This document shows positions 33,489 through 44,414 of a DNA stretch of 64,000 nt, piece by piece. A program made the translations under genes and the position numbers. A model generated the notes under the pieces. The model had not been told where the DNA came from. It saw only the letters and a list, made by a program, of their open reading frames with translations, and searched no databases. The stretch comes from Chitinophaga sedimenti (GTDB taxonomy: Bacteria; Bacteroidota; Bacteroidia; Chitinophagales; Chitinophagaceae). Position 1 is the first letter of the stretch; the number at the start of each line of letters is the position of its first letter. The stretch covers positions 3,906,001 to 3,970,000 of the forward strand of contig NZ_JAKUKA010000001.1 of the NCBI RefSeq assembly GCF_023156195.1, given 5' to 3'.

Positions 33489-36077
33489 ATGCATCTAAAG
33501 GGCAGATTTGTGAAGGCCGTTACCGGAGTATTATGCGCTACCTGCATATTTACGGTAAACGCCGAAGCACAAAGAAAAAAGAAACAGGAAGAAAAGCCTT
33601 CCGCTCCCGCACAAACCGCTCCGCGAAGGGATTCTACAGTACGACCTATGATGGGCCCCGGTAATGCCGGCGCTCCTCCCAAAGCAGCTCCCAAAAAGTT
33701 TGGCGAGTTCATCACAGCGAAAGCAGTTGCCGACTCCGGCCTGTTCAACGTCTACAAACAAGACGACCGCTTCATGTTCGAAATCCCCGACGCCCTGCTC
33801 GGCCGCGATATTCTCGTGGTGAACAGGGTTACCCGTGCCGCAGCCGATGGCCGCGCAGGCATGAGCGGTTACGCCGGCGACCAGATCAACGAAAACGTGA
33901 TCCGCTTCGAAAAAGGTCCCAACAACCGCATCTTCCTCAAGAATATTTCCTTCTCCGAAAGGTCGAAAGACAGTTCCATGCCAATGTACACCGCAGTGAT
34001 GAACTCGAACCTGCAACCCATCGTTGCTTCGTTCGACATCAAAGCGTTTTCTAAAGGCAACAATGGTTCCATCATCGATATGACGGAATACATCGCCGGT
34101 GATAACGATATCCTGTTCTTCGACTCCCGCATGAAAAATTCTTTCAGACTGGGTAGTGTGCAACAAGATAAATCGTACATCGTAGACGTGAAATCGTACC
34201 CGATGAATACGGAAATCCGCACCGTGAAAACGTACGGCAAATCCGGCGGCGCAGCTATGCCCGGCATGCCTCCCGCTGGCGGCGGCGCAGCTACCCTGGA
34301 GCTCAACAGCTCTATCGTACTGCTTCCTGCCAAACCTATGGAGCCGCGCTACTTCGATCCCCGCGTAGGTTACTTCGCTACCGGTTATACCGACTTCGAC
34401 GCAGATCCGCAAGGCGTGAAAAGAATCGCCATGATTACGCGCTGGAGACTCGAACCTAAAGACGAAGACCGTGCAAAATGGTTGAAAGGCGAACTGGTAG
34501 AACCTAAAAAGCCGATCATCTATTATATCGATCCCGCTACGCCTAAAAAGTGGATACCCTACCTGATTGCCGGCGTTAACGACTGGCAGGTGGCCTTCGA
34601 GCAGGCCGGTTTCAAAAACGCTATCGTAGCTAAACTGGCGCCGACCAAAGCAGAAGATTCTACCTGGAGCCTCGAGGACGCCCGCTACTCTGCGATCGTT
34701 TACAAACCTTCCGATGTTCCAAACGCCAGCGGTCCTCACGTACATGATCCCCGCTCCGGCGAAATCCTCGAAACGCACATCAACTGGTACCACAACGTTA
34801 TGCACCTGCTGCGTAACTGGTACATGGTACAGGCGTCTCCAAACGATCCCCGCGCACGCTCACTGCAGTTCAGCGATGAGCTGATGGGTGAACTGATCCG
34901 CTTTGTATCCAGCCACGAAGTAGGCCACACCCTGGGTCTGCGCCACAACTTCGGCTCCAGCTCCGCTTTCCCTGTTGAAAAACTGCGTGATAAGGAATGG
35001 GTAAAAGCAAACGGCCACGCTCCTTCCATCATGGACTACGCGCGCTTTAACTACGTGGCGCAACCTGGCGACGGTATCGTTGGCGCCGATCTGTATCCCC
35101 GTATCAACTTCTACGATAAATGGGCCATCGAGTGGGGCTATAAGGTAGTTCCCGGCGCCAAAACCGCAGAAGAAGAAACACCGATCCTGAACCAATGGGT
35201 GATTAACCGCCTGAAGGACAAAAAATACTGGTTCGGTACTGAAAGCAACCCGGACGACCCGCGTTCCCAGAACGAAGACCTCGGCGACAACGCGATGAAA
35301 GCCGGTGCTTATGGTATCAAAAACCTGCAGTACATCATCCCGAACCTGCTTACCTGGACGAAAGCACCTAATGAAGGTTATGCAGACCTGAACGAAGTGT
35401 ACAACGAAGTGGTAGGTCAGTTCTTCCGCTACATGGGCCACGCGGCAAAAAACATCGCCGGTGTGTACGAAACGCCTAAAACTTCCGAGCAGCCTGGCGC
35501 CGTGTACGAAATCGTACCGAAAGCCACGCAGAAAGAAGCAGTAGCCTTCCTGCAGGCGCAGCTGTTCACCACGCCTAAATGGTTGATCAACACAGATATC
35601 CTGAGCCGCATCAACGGTAACGCAGCCACCATCATCGGCCAGCGCCGGGAACTGATCCTCAACAGGCTGTTGAGCACTACCACCCTGAACAAACTGGTAA
35701 ATGCACAAACCAACTACGGCGCCAAAGCGTACCCGATCGACGAGTACCTGAACGACCTGAAACGCGGAATCTTCAAAGAGGTTGCTGCCGGACAGAAAAT
35801 CGATGTATACCGTCGTAACCTGCAGAAAATGTACGTAACGTACGCCATCAACGTGATCAAACCGCCGGTAAGCACTGCTTCCGCAGGTCAGATGATGATG
35901 GGTGGCCCCGCTCCTATCAATCCTGAGAAAAGCGACATCTCCAGCGTTGGCCGTGCTCACCTGATCGCCCTCCGCAGCGAACTGCGCGCAGGTGCAGGTA
36001 ACGGTGATGCGATGAGCCGCTACCACATACAGGACCTGATCGAGCGTATCAACGTTGCGCTGGATCCTAAATCCTAG
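33489..36077 (+). CDS. Zinc-dependent metalloprotease (DUF5117/DUF5118 zincin family)
   Basis: An intact 862-residue protein from the 33489 ATG, which gives a signal peptide (GRFVKAVTGVLCATCIFTV) and an Ala/Pro-rich linker. The catalytic zincin motif HEVGHTLGLRHNF has the three zinc ligands and the catalytic Glu. The regions before it (DUF5118/5117: DALLGRDILVVNRV, FDPRVGYFATGYTDF) mark the large secreted metalloprotease family common in Bacteroidota. Expected in the periplasm or outer membrane; natural substrates unknown. High, regular codon bias suggests strong expression. It also creates two long but false antisense frames. Confidence 0.92.
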   Translation: MHLKGRFVKAVTGVLCATCIFTVNAEAQRKKKQEEKPSAPAQTAPRRDSTVRPMMGPGNAGAPPKAAPKKFGEFITAKAVADSGLFNVYKQDDRFMFEIPDALLGRDILVVNRVTRAAADGRAGMSGYAGDQINENVIRFEKGPNNRIFLKNISFSERSKDSSMPMYTAVMNSNLQPIVASFDIKAFSKGNNGSIIDMTEYIAGDNDILFFDSRMKNSFRLGSVQQDKSYIVDVKSYPMNTEIRTVKTYGKSGGAAMPGMPPAGGGAATLELNSSIVLLPAKPMEPRYFDPRVGYFATGYTDFDADPQGVKRIAMITRWRLEPKDEDRAKWLKGELVEPKKPIIYYIDPATPKKWIPYLIAGVNDWQVAFEQAGFKNAIVAKLAPTKAEDSTWSLEDARYSAIVYKPSDVPNASGPHVHDPRSGEILETHINWYHNVMHLLRNWYMVQASPNDPRARSLQFSDELMGELIRFVSSHEVGHTLGLRHNFGSSSAFPVEKLRDKEWVKANGHAPSIMDYARFNYVAQPGDGIVGADLYPRINFYDKWAIEWGYKVVPGAKTAEEETPILNQWVINRLKDKKYWFGTESNPDDPRSQNEDLGDNAMKAGAYGIKNLQYIIPNLLTWTKAPNEGYADLNEVYNEVVGQFFRYMGHAAKNIAGVYETPKTSEQPGAVYEIVPKATQKEAVAFLQAQLFTTPKWLINTDILSRINGNAATIIGQRRELILNRLLSTTTLNKLVNAQTNYGAKAYPIDEYLNDLKRGIFKEVAAGQKIDVYRRNLQKMYVTYAINVIKPPVSTASAGQMMMGGPAPINPEKSDISSVGRAHLIALRSELRAGAGNGDAMSRYHIQDLIERINVALDPKS

Positions 36078-36101
36078 TAAGGTTTCAACATAATTGTAGA
36101 A

Positions 36102-36133
36102 GAGGGCTGGCCTGCGGGTCGGCCCTTTTTCTT
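36102..36133 (+). terminator. Intrinsic terminator after metalloprotease
   Basis: AGGGC and GCCCT frame a GC-rich, partly wobble-paired hairpin followed by TTTTTCTTTT. Confidence 0.75.
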
Positions 36134-36221
36134 TTGCGACCGGCTTTGATATCTTTCTTCAGCCGCCGTTGAAAGCATGGTGGAGAGGTAGAGAAGAAAG
36201 TGAAGATCATACAGTTGACTG

Positions 36222-37087
36222 TCAGCCACGAAACCGGTACTTGCAAGGCGCAATCACGATATGAAAATCCTTGCCTTTGCCGTACTCCCCATCCAGGTGC
36301 ATATCCAGCGGCGCGGGAGAGGCGATGCGAATACTGTGCGTGCGCAGGGAGGAAATGAACGGCACCGTTTCGTGGTGGCCGAGCCGCACTCTTCGCAGGT
36401 TAAACAGCCGGTCGCGCAGGGTAGTTTCGCGGAAGAACGTCACGTCCAGTTTGGTATCGGCCAGGTCGGCCTCCGGCGCTACGTGAAAGCCGCCGCCATA
36501 CGACACGCCATTTGCGATCGTGATCATGAAGTAATAGCCATTAAAGGCCGAGGTATCGGTGGTCACGCTCAGGTATCGCTCTTTATAAGAAAACAACAAC
36601 GGCAGCACTTTGGCAATGTACGCCAACCGGCCGGACAGCCAGCTGCCCTTCTTCATCATTTTCACTACCCGCCCGTCGAACCCAAGTCCTACGCCATTCA
36701 AAAAAATGCGATCGTTGCAAACACCCGCATCCAGCCAGCGTACCTTGCCTTCGATGGCCAGGCGCAATTGCTCCCCGGACCCAGCCGTGCACCATGCAGG
36801 GCATAGGCAAAGTCATTACCATTGCCTGCGCTGATCAGACTTATCGGGATGATGATATCGCGGAAGTGGTTGGCCACGTAGTTGAGCGTACCATCGCCGC
36901 CAATGACCATCAGATCGGTGAAGGTGCCCAGTGAAGCGGGTAATTCCCGGTCGAACACCGTGTACAGTATGCCTTGCTGTTCAAATGTATGACGCACCTG
37001 CTGCAATAAGCCGTACATCGCGCCGGAACCGGCAGCGGGATTGCCATAAATGGCGAAGTTGCGGGGATTCGTGTCTGGCGTAAACAT
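36222..37087 (-). CDS. Diacylglycerol/lipid kinase family protein (YegS/DagK-like)
   Basis: Two frames join near 36770 into about 288 residues. IYGNPAAGSGAM and MVIGGDGTLNYVANHF are the nucleotide-binding and GGDGT motifs of the DAGK catalytic domain; SAGNGNDFAYAL follows. The C-terminal half (FLNGVGLGFDGRVVKMM, DMHLDGEYGKGKDFHI) is the beta-sandwich of YegS-type lipid kinases. It phosphorylates diacylglycerol or a similar lipid at the membrane. Start at 37087 ATG. It lies tail-to-tail with the metalloprotease and divergent from the LacI regulator. Confidence 0.88.
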
Positions 37088-37158
37088 GGGGGAAACGGGG
37101 CTGCCTGTTAAAGTTAAGGATAAATTCACTAATATAGCTGCCGAATCAAGCCTCCAAT

Positions 37159-38190
37159 GTGAAAGAACGTAACAACACCAATAAGATAACGATCTACGAC
37201 ATCGCGAATGCGCTTAACCTCTCCGCTTCCACGGTATCGAGAGCTTTGCAGAACAATCCCCTGATCAACGAGGAAACGAGGGAAAAGGTGCAGCTGATGG
37301 CTGCTGAAATGGGTTACGTACCCAACTGGATCGCCTCCAGCCTGCGTAAAAAGCGGTCGAACATCATAGGCCTCATTGTGCCCCGCACTTCCATGTACTT
37401 CCAGTCACAGGCTATCAGCGGCATCCAGCATGCCGCCCATAAATACGGTTTTAGCATCGTGATTGGCCAATCTGACGAAACCGTTGCCATGGAAAAGGAA
37501 CTGGTGCACACCTTCTACTCTTTGAGGGTAGACGGATTGCTTGCCGTATCCTCGATGTTTACCACCAACTTCGACCACTTTAATCCTTTTATCAAGAATA
37601 ACATCCCCCTGGTATTTTATGACCGGGTGCCGGAAGATTTTTCGGGCTACACAATTACCGGCGACGATTTCAAAGGCGGCTTCACGGCCACCGAACATCT
37701 TATTCAGCAGGGTTGCAAACGGATCGCGCACTTCTCGGGTCAGCTCACGTGTAACCTTTACCAGCAAAGGCTTGCCGGCTACAAGTCTGCCCTTGAAAAA
37801 TACAACATCCCGTTTAATGATCAACTGGTTTACACCCACAACCTTACCCTGGACGCGGCGCTGCAGGCCAGCAAAGAAATACTTTCCGGCGACCAGGTGC
37901 CGGACGGCCTCTTTTCCGCCAACGACATGTCGGCCGTAGGCTTCATACAGGAAGCCCGCCGCCGCAACATTGCGGTACCCGAGCAAATCAAGGTAGTGGG
38001 TTATTCGAATGACCTGTCGTCGCGCATTATCAGCCCCTCACTCACTACAGTTGAACAGTCGGGTTACAAAATGGGCGAAAAGGCCATAGAAACCCTGGTA
38101 CAGCTTATTAACAAGGACGAGAAGACCAGGATCACTAAAAACTACGTATTTGAAGTAGAATTGATCCAACGGGACTCTACCCGCAAATAA
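37159..38190 (+). CDS. LacI family transcriptional regulator
   Basis: An intact 343-residue protein with GTG start. The HTH (ITIYDIANALNLSASTVSRAL) and hinge (YVPNWIASSLRKKRSNIIGL) are followed by a periplasmic-binding-protein-like sensor domain (VDGLLAVSS, GLFSANDMSAVGFIQEA, ISPSLTTVEQSGYKMGEKAI). Such regulators control sugar genes. Candidates nearby are the GH29/GH2 operon at 40-44 kb, though two lipoprotein genes lie between. I saw no operator palindrome that I would trust. Confidence 0.93.
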   Translation: MKERNNTNKITIYDIANALNLSASTVSRALQNNPLINEETREKVQLMAAEMGYVPNWIASSLRKKRSNIIGLIVPRTSMYFQSQAISGIQHAAHKYGFSIVIGQSDETVAMEKELVHTFYSLRVDGLLAVSSMFTTNFDHFNPFIKNNIPLVFYDRVPEDFSGYTITGDDFKGGFTATEHLIQQGCKRIAHFSGQLTCNLYQQRLAGYKSALEKYNIPFNDQLVYTHNLTLDAALQASKEILSGDQVPDGLFSANDMSAVGFIQEARRRNIAVPEQIKVVGYSNDLSSRIISPSLTTVEQSGYKMGEKAIETLVQLINKDEKTRITKNYVFEVELIQRDSTRK

Positions 38191-38252
38191 CGGTTCAACT
38201 GTAACATTTTGGTACAGAAGGCCGTCTGATAGTAAAGCCTACAATATACATT

Positions 38253-39088
38253 ATGAAACCTTTTTCACTCCTGTGCCTGGCCGCGGCAGCATGCCTGATA
38301 AGCGCCTGTTCGCAAACCATGCACTTCTATGTTCCCAGTGCCGTGAATGCCCCGCTCCTCAAAGAACAACATGATGTGCGCGGACTCGTATCCCTCAACT
38401 CGGCCCAGATTGCCTATGCGCCCACCGACCACTTCGGCGTAATGGTCAACGGCCAGTTCGTATACAATCGCGACTGGTATTATGGCGGCGCTGACGACTA
38501 CCGTGACTATTCCGGCGACGAAGACGTGGTAGACCGCGACGTACGTGGCGGTACCGTAGAAATGGGCGCCGGTTATTTCACTACACTGGACAGTAAAAAG
38601 CGGGCGGTATTTGAGATATACGGCGGTGTTGGTACCGGGAAATTCCGGACGCTGGACGATAACTATTACCAACTCATGGATGATAACGTGTCTAAAAAAG
38701 ATTTCGCCATCAGCACCCGGCTAACCAAGTTTTTGTGCAACCGTCTATTGGTCTTTCGCATAAAGTGATCGATGTGGCCTTTACCCCGCGCTTTACCCTG
38801 GCACGCTTTCACAGCATGAGTTATGGCGCGCGCGCACTGGAAAACGAACCAGGCCGCATGGCGGACGTTCGTTCGCTGGAAAACAGCTGGATACCTTTTA
38901 TGGAACCGACTGTTACCTTTCGCGTTGGCTACAAGTATATAAAGTACAGCATGCAGCTGACCATCTCGCAGGCGCTGCGCGATGAGTATTACTCAGAGAC
39001 CAACGTATCCGATTACTTCCAACGTGCGGCCTTCAATGTGGGCGCTTCCTTCAACTTCGGCCGCTGGCTGAACGAATCCAGACGATAA
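38253..39088 (+). CDS. Putative outer-membrane lipoprotein, tandem copy A
   Basis: Two frames join near 38745 into about 278 residues. KPFSLLCLAAAACLISACS is a lipoprotein signal. The mature part begins TMHFYVPSAVNAPLLKEQ and goes on with alternating aromatic beta strands (HFGVMVNGQF, VEMGAGYF, EIYGGVGTGKF), ending NVGASFNFGRWLNE, like a small beta-barrel. Its neighbour is a clear paralogue. I do not recognise a named family. It begins 62 bases after the LacI gene. Confidence 0.75.
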
Positions 39089-39099
39089 ACATTTCGCAT

Positions 39100-39932
39100 A
39101 TGAAACAACGCTTCTCCAGTTGCCTGTTAGCCGGTATGGCTTTATTCAGCGCCTGTTCGGACACCATGCATGTTTATGTACCCAACACCGTGAACGCCCC
39201 GTTGCTGCAGGAAAAAATGAAGTAAAAGGCAGCCTGTCCCTCAGCAACTACCGGGTAGCTTACGGCGTTACAGATCATTTTGGGTTGATGGCGAACGGGC
39301 AATACCTCGTACGTCCCGTGAATTCCCAGAACAGCAAGGGCGACCAGGGCATTTACGATGCAGACGCCCGTGGCGGCCTGTTCGAAGTGGGCGCCGGTTA
39401 TTTTAATCGCTTTGGCCGGTCCCGCAGCAAGTCCAAAGTATTTGAAGTGTATGGCGGTTATGGCCGCGGAGGATTCCGCACCACCGCTTATAACTTTTAT
39501 TTCGCCCCGGATTCCGGCACGAATAACCGCCGCGATTATCGCGTGTCCAGCAAATTTGACAAGTTTTTTGTGCAACCGGGCTTCGGGATCACACATAAAG
39601 TAGTAGAGTTTTCAGTCGCGAGCCGTTTCTCACTGCTGCATTTCAACGACATCGGCTTTGCCAGCAAAGCCACGGAGGACGATCAATTTGAAAGAGAGCA
39701 GCTGATGCGCTTCGACAATAAATGGGTAGGCACCTGGGAACCCGCAGTCACCTTCAAAGTTGGCTACAAGTATGTCCGCTTTATGACCCAGCTTTCCTTC
39801 TGTGTGCCGTTCGACAGACTGCCGGATGCAGATGGTTCCGTGGATAATGACTATGGTTACTATTTCCAGCCGGTATCCGTGAATCTCGGCGTGGCGTTTA
39901 ATTTTGCGAAGTGGCTGAATGATGTTCGGTAA
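39100..39932 (+). CDS. Putative outer-membrane lipoprotein, tandem copy B
   Basis: About 277 residues. ATG at 39100 gives KQRFSSCLLAGMALFSACSD, a lipoprotein signal, then TMHVYVPNTVNAPLLQEKNE; the frame slips at an A run near 39215. The rest parallels copy A: HFGLMANGQYL, FEVGAGYFNRFG, VYGGYGRGGF, FVQPGFGITHKVVEF and NLGVAFNFAKWLND. The two copies are 11 bases apart and come from a tandem duplication. Function unknown; both keep the lipobox cysteine. Confidence 0.75.
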
Positions 39933-39963
39933 ATGAACAAACTAATCACGCTATAAATGGAAG

Positions 39964-39986
39964 AGACCATCCCGTCCCGGATGGCC
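39964..39986. terminator. Weak hairpin between convergent genes
   Basis: GACCATCC and GGATGGCC form a short stem without a good T tract, between lipoprotein B and the GH29 gene. Confidence 0.35.
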
Positions 39987-40009
39987 TCCTTCGTATAGTC
40001 AGTTATCGC

Positions 40010-41446
40010 TTACCCTATTTTAATGGCTACAGCGTGCTTAAAAGCCTGTTTACGGGCACTTGCCGGCAGGGATACCGTCACCTGGTCGCCGGCAGCTTTC
40101 CATGACAGGTTGCCTTTACTCCCCAGCAAGCCAAGTTTCGTACCTTTCTTCACGTTCACGCCTTTGAAGCTGATCTTAGCCGGCAGCTCCTCGTTTTCAT
40201 CCAGCTGGTAGATGGCATAGATGGCGCCATTATTTTTCTTCTGCGTGAAACATACCTTCCCGTCTTTGTACGGCGCTACGGCACGGGTACCGTAAATCGC
40301 ATCACCATTGGTTTTCATCCAGGCGCCCAGTTGCTCCATGGTAGTGTAAGCCGCATCGTGCCATTCACCGTCCGGGCCGGGGCCTACATTCAGCAGGTAG
40401 TTGCCGCCTTTGGCCACAATATCCACCAGGTTATGAATCAGCGTGTTTACCGGTTTGTATACATCGTTGGGGACATATGACCAGGAAGCTCCCATGGTCA
40501 TACAGGTTTCCCAGGGATAGTCCAGCGGCTTGTCGGGGATCTGCTGCTCGGGTGTACGGTAGTTCTCGTACGGACCGTGCACGCTGCGATCTACCACGAT
40601 GAGCCCCGGTTGCTTCTGGCGCGCCATTTTAGTGATGCCTGCCATATCAATATCCTGGTCCTGCGCCGGTGTTTTGTTCCACGACAAGGATTCTTTGTTA
40701 TGCGCATTCAGCGGGCGTACCCAGCCACCGTCCAGCCACAGGATCTCTACCTTGCCGTAGTCGCTCATCAACTCCTGTATCTGGTTGTAGGTAAAGTCTT
40801 TGAACTGTTTCCACCTTTCAGGATACTTCGCGATCTCGTAGTTAACGTTCCTGTCTTTTGGCGGAAAGTAAGGCCACCAGTAGTACTCGGTATGCCAGTC
40901 CGGTTTGGAATAGTAGGCGCCGATGTGGATGCCTTCGTTACGGAAAGCGGTAAACACCTCCTTGGTTACGTTGGCGCGCGGGTTCTTGCTGAAAGGCACG
41001 TTTGCCGCGGTAACGCGATAGTCTGTCTGTTTTGTATCGAACATACAGAAACCATCGTGGTGTTTGGTAGTGAAGATCATGTATTGCATACCCGCGCCTT
41101 TGGCCGCTTTCGCCCATCTTTCAGGATTAAAGCGCGACGGGTTGAAGGTGCTGGCGAGCGCTTCATATTTCTTTACATATTCGTAGTAGGGAATACCGGC
41201 CGGGCTGCGTTGTGTCCAGCCTTCATCTTCGGGACAAAGACTCGAGGACTCCACAATGCCCCATTGGGAATACGTGCCCCAGTGCATGATAAGGCCCAAC
41301 TTCCAGTCCTGCCACTCTTCGAGTTTCTGCGCGGCGGCGGGGTCTTTTTCCGGCACATAGCCAATTGGCTCCTGTGCCTTCACGCCGGCAAGGGATAGCA
41401 GGCCGAAGCAGCCAGCCATTAAAAATGTTTTGATCATCGTTTTCAT
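40010..41446 (-). CDS. GH29 alpha-L-fucosidase
   Basis: An intact 478-residue protein with signal peptide (IKTFLMAGCFGLLSLAGVKA). GH29 marks: WKLGLIMHWGTYSQWGIVES at the barrel start, MQYMIFTTKHHDGFCMFDTK with the paired substrate-binding histidines, and VEILWLDGGW with the nucleophile Asp. A C-terminal beta-sandwich follows. It hydrolyses terminal alpha-L-fucose in the periplasm. It starts 4 bases after the GH2 stop, so the two are one operon acting on the same glycan. Confidence 0.92.
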   Translation of the reverse strand: MKTMIKTFLMAGCFGLLSLAGVKAQEPIGYVPEKDPAAAQKLEEWQDWKLGLIMHWGTYSQWGIVESSSLCPEDEGWTQRSPAGIPYYEYVKKYEALASTFNPSRFNPERWAKAAKGAGMQYMIFTTKHHDGFCMFDTKQTDYRVTAANVPFSKNPRANVTKEVFTAFRNEGIHIGAYYSKPDWHTEYYWWPYFPPKDRNVNYEIAKYPERWKQFKDFTYNQIQELMSDYGKVEILWLDGGWVRPLNAHNKESLSWNKTPAQDQDIDMAGITKMARQKQPGLIVVDRSVHGPYENYRTPEQQIPDKPLDYPWETCMTMGASWSYVPNDVYKPVNTLIHNLVDIVAKGGNYLLNVGPGPDGEWHDAAYTTMEQLGAWMKTNGDAIYGTRAVAPYKDGKVCFTQKKNNGAIYAIYQLDENEELPAKISFKGVNVKKGTKLGLLGSKGNLSWKAAGDQVTVSLPASARKQAFKHAVAIKIG

Positions 41447-41449
41447 GTT

Positions 41450-44019
41450 CTACTGTTTATCCGTGTCCCACAGGGTGTACACCTTCAGGCCGTCCCTTAC
41501 CTGCTGCAGGCTTTTGTTGGTGGTGAGTTTCACTGTTTTTTCTCATCCGGGACCATATCGAAATAGTTGTCGCCAAAGTGCGATGTGTTGTCGCTGTCCG
41601 GGAACAGGAAAACGTTTTTCGCGAGCTTTGTGGTGTGCAGCGTTACACTGATCACCCCGTTGCTTTCGCTTACTTCGGTGCGGATGCACGGATCTGCAAG
41701 CGCCAGCGATTTCGGTTTGGCAAAGTAAAATACATTATCGCCTGCAAACTGGCCGTTCTTTAACAATTTCGTGTAGAATATTACCCGGGAAGTGTCTGCG
41801 TCCTTCAACAATGCGGTTACCGCAATGCTATGTTGTACCGCACTGCTGTTCGCTTTCGCAGTGATGTTCGTTTTCTGTTCCACAACACTTTGCCGCCGAG
41901 GTCCATCAGCGTGGCTTCCAGTTGTAGCTTTTCTTCTTTCAGTTGATCCGATACCACGTAAGTATTCAGCTGCCCTTTTTCTATCACGTTTGATACCGTT
42001 ACCTGTTCAAACGCCTTCTTTGCAAAATAATGCAACGCTTTCCAGCGGCCGTAATAATCGATGCCCGACCAGGATGCCGCCGGCCAACAATCGTTTACCT
42101 GCCAGTACAAAGTACCCATACAATACGGCATAGCCCTGCGATGCGCTTCAATCGCTATTTTAATCCCTTCTGCCTGCAATACGTGGTTTACATATAAGAA
42201 AGATGCAAAGCTCGCCGGCTCCTTGTAATAATACAACATATAAGTGCGGATCGCCGCATTGCCGCGCGTGGTGCTGCGCTGATGCGCCTGCATCACAAAG
42301 GAGTTAATATTGTAATCGCTTTCATTCGCAAACCGGCGCACGCTGTGCAGGTCGGGGAACGACTGAAAACCATATTCGCTCATAAAGCGCGGGATCTTTG
42401 TCTGGAATGCTTCAAACCATTCCATACCATGCCATACGCCCCAGTAATGATTATCACCTTTGGTAAAATCTTCAGGCTTGCCCCAGTTGCTGATGGGGAA
42501 GACGGGAAGTAGAACCGTTCCGGATCGTTGGTGGTTACCGCTGCGGGTAATACTTCTTTAAAGAGTTGATCGTAGCCTTTCAGCAGTTTGTTCCAGTTTT
42601 CATCGGTATATCCGTAACTGTCTTTCCAACCCCAGTTATTGATCGCCACACCAATTTCGTTATTACCACACCACAACGCCAGCGAAGCATGCGGACGCAA
42701 ACGCTGAATATTGTATGTCGCTTCTTCTTTTACCTGCTGCAGAAAATCGCTATCCGAAGGATAGAGCGAGCAGGCGAACATGAAGTCCTGCCACACCAGG
42801 ATGCCGTTTTCATCGGCGAGATCGTAGAAGATATCGTTCTCATAAATGCCCCCGCCCCACACGCGCACCATATTGAAATTTGCTTCTTTCATATCGGCGA
42901 ACAGCTTGTGATAACGGGCATCGGTCACGCGCGGCAGGAAGTTGTCCTGCGGAATATAGTTGGCGCCTTTCATAAACACGGGCACACCGTTTACTTTCAC
43001 GAAAAAGCTCTCGCCCTGCGCATCGGGCTTGTTCACCACTTCCAGCGTGCGCAGGCCTATACGTTGAGTTTGGGTAGACAAGGTGTCTTTACCCTCCAGC
43101 AAACTTACCTGTACATTGTACAGCTTTTGTGTGCCTAACCCATTCGGCCACCAGCGCTGCGGGCTGGCAATATCAAACGGCAGGTTTACGGGGTGTTTAC
43201 CGGCAGCCAGGTCCAGGTCGATGGATTTATCTTTAAACGCGTTGTCCGGACTGTGCACCACGAAACGGAATTTACCGCCTTGCTGTACATCAATCGTGGC
43301 TGTGGCGGACAGCGATGCCTTTTATCATTCAGCTGCAATTGCTTTACCCACAAGGTTTCCTGCACCGCTTTGCCGTGCGCCTCCAGGTAAATGGGCCGCC
43401 AGATGCCGGCGGTCACAAAGCGTGGGCCCCAGTCCCAACCGTAGTGGTAGGGCGCTTTGCGGGCGTATACGCTTAACGGAATATCCATTTGGTCGTTACC
43501 GGCGGGATATAGAAATCCATCGCGTAAAAACTTCGGCATGTCGTGTTTAATCGCACTTTTAAATACGATGCGGATCCTGTTATTACCCGCCCTCAACAAC
43601 TGCTTTACGGCCACTTTGCGGGCCACGAACATGTTCTGCGATTGTAATACCGGCTGATCGTTGACGAATACTTCTGCGTAGGTGTCCAGCCCCTCCGCCA
43701 CCAGGTCAACACCGGTTTGGGCAACGGTTTCGGCAGATATGTTCACGGTAGTGCGATATTCCCAGTCGAGTTTATCGAGCCATTGCAATCCCTTTTCATT
43801 CGTACCGAAATAAGGATCAGGAATCTGTTTATTGGCAATAAGATCAGTATGTACACTACCCGGCACAGTGGCTGGCAGCCATTTTTGATCATCGAGGCGA
43901 CGGAATTCCCAGCCGCTTTGTAATGGGATGCGCTGCGTCTGCGCGAGGAGGGTGTTCACTGTCCCTGTCATCAAAAAGATCAAAACCGCCGATCTGATCA
44001 AAATAAGCCTGCTCTTCAT
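41450..44019 (-). CDS. GH2 family glycosidase, probable beta-mannosidase
   Basis: Four frames join into about 857 residues. The 44019 ATG gives KSRLILIRSAVLIFLMTGTV, an export signal. Domains: jelly roll (IPLQSGWEFRRLDDQKWLPA), immunoglobulin-like, TIM barrel, C-terminal domains. The acid/base is in LWCGNNEI and the nucleophile Glu in FMSEYGFQSFP, both placed as in beta-mannosidases; YHYGWDWGPRF is also a beta-mannosidase hallmark. Breaks near 43320, 42500, 41880 and 41540; the last, at an A6 run, hides the true end at 41450. Together with the GH29 enzyme it suggests fucosylated, mannose-containing glycans such as N-glycans; this is inference. Confidence 0.87.
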
Positions 44020-44084
44020 GGAAAATCTTTGCATAAAAATGGTCAAATAATCCCTGGTAGCCAAATTTGGAGGATATTTGTGGT

Positions 44085-44255
44085 ATGAAAAGTATTTTCC
44101 AGCAGATACTCCGCTACCTCTATATCGGCAAAAAAGATCCGAGCGCGCCCAAAACGCGTTACACCGCCATGATGCATGGCATGAACCGGATTTCCATCCT
44201 GTTGTTTTTGGTGGCGCTGGTGATTGTGATTGTACGGTTGATCAGGCGGCATTAA
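44085..44255 (+). CDS. DUF6728 family small membrane protein
   Basis: 56 residues, starting KSIFQQILRYLYIGKKDPSA and ending with one membrane helix (ISILLFLVALVIVIVRLI) and a basic tail. This pattern is known in Bacteroidota as DUF6728; function unknown. A GGAGGA at 44069-44074 precedes the 44085 ATG. Upstream ATG and GTG codons in other frames give worse products. Confidence 0.7.
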   Translation: MKSIFQQILRYLYIGKKDPSAPKTRYTAMMHGMNRISILLFLVALVIVIVRLIRRH

Positions 44256-44414
44256 CAGGGGAATAAAGCAACAGCCGCCGAAGTGAGTGACCTTTAGGTT
44301 TGTGAAAAGAAACAAAAGAGAAGATATTATTACTATTACTACTATAACTTTTTCTTTTTTGGTTCTTTTTTCTTTTTGTGAATTAACACGCAGATTGTGG
44401 ATAACTGTAAGGTC

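Noticed and set aside
33531..36026. Two long minus-strand open frames (424 and 388 codons) opposite the metalloprotease
   Set aside because: They are antisense shadows of a highly expressed gene with strong codon bias; composition is Val/Phe/His-rich and no domain is visible, while the plus strand has an intact zincin.
40577..41398. Plus-strand frame of 273 codons inside the GH29 gene
   Set aside because: Antisense shadow of an intact fucosidase; no family pattern of its own.
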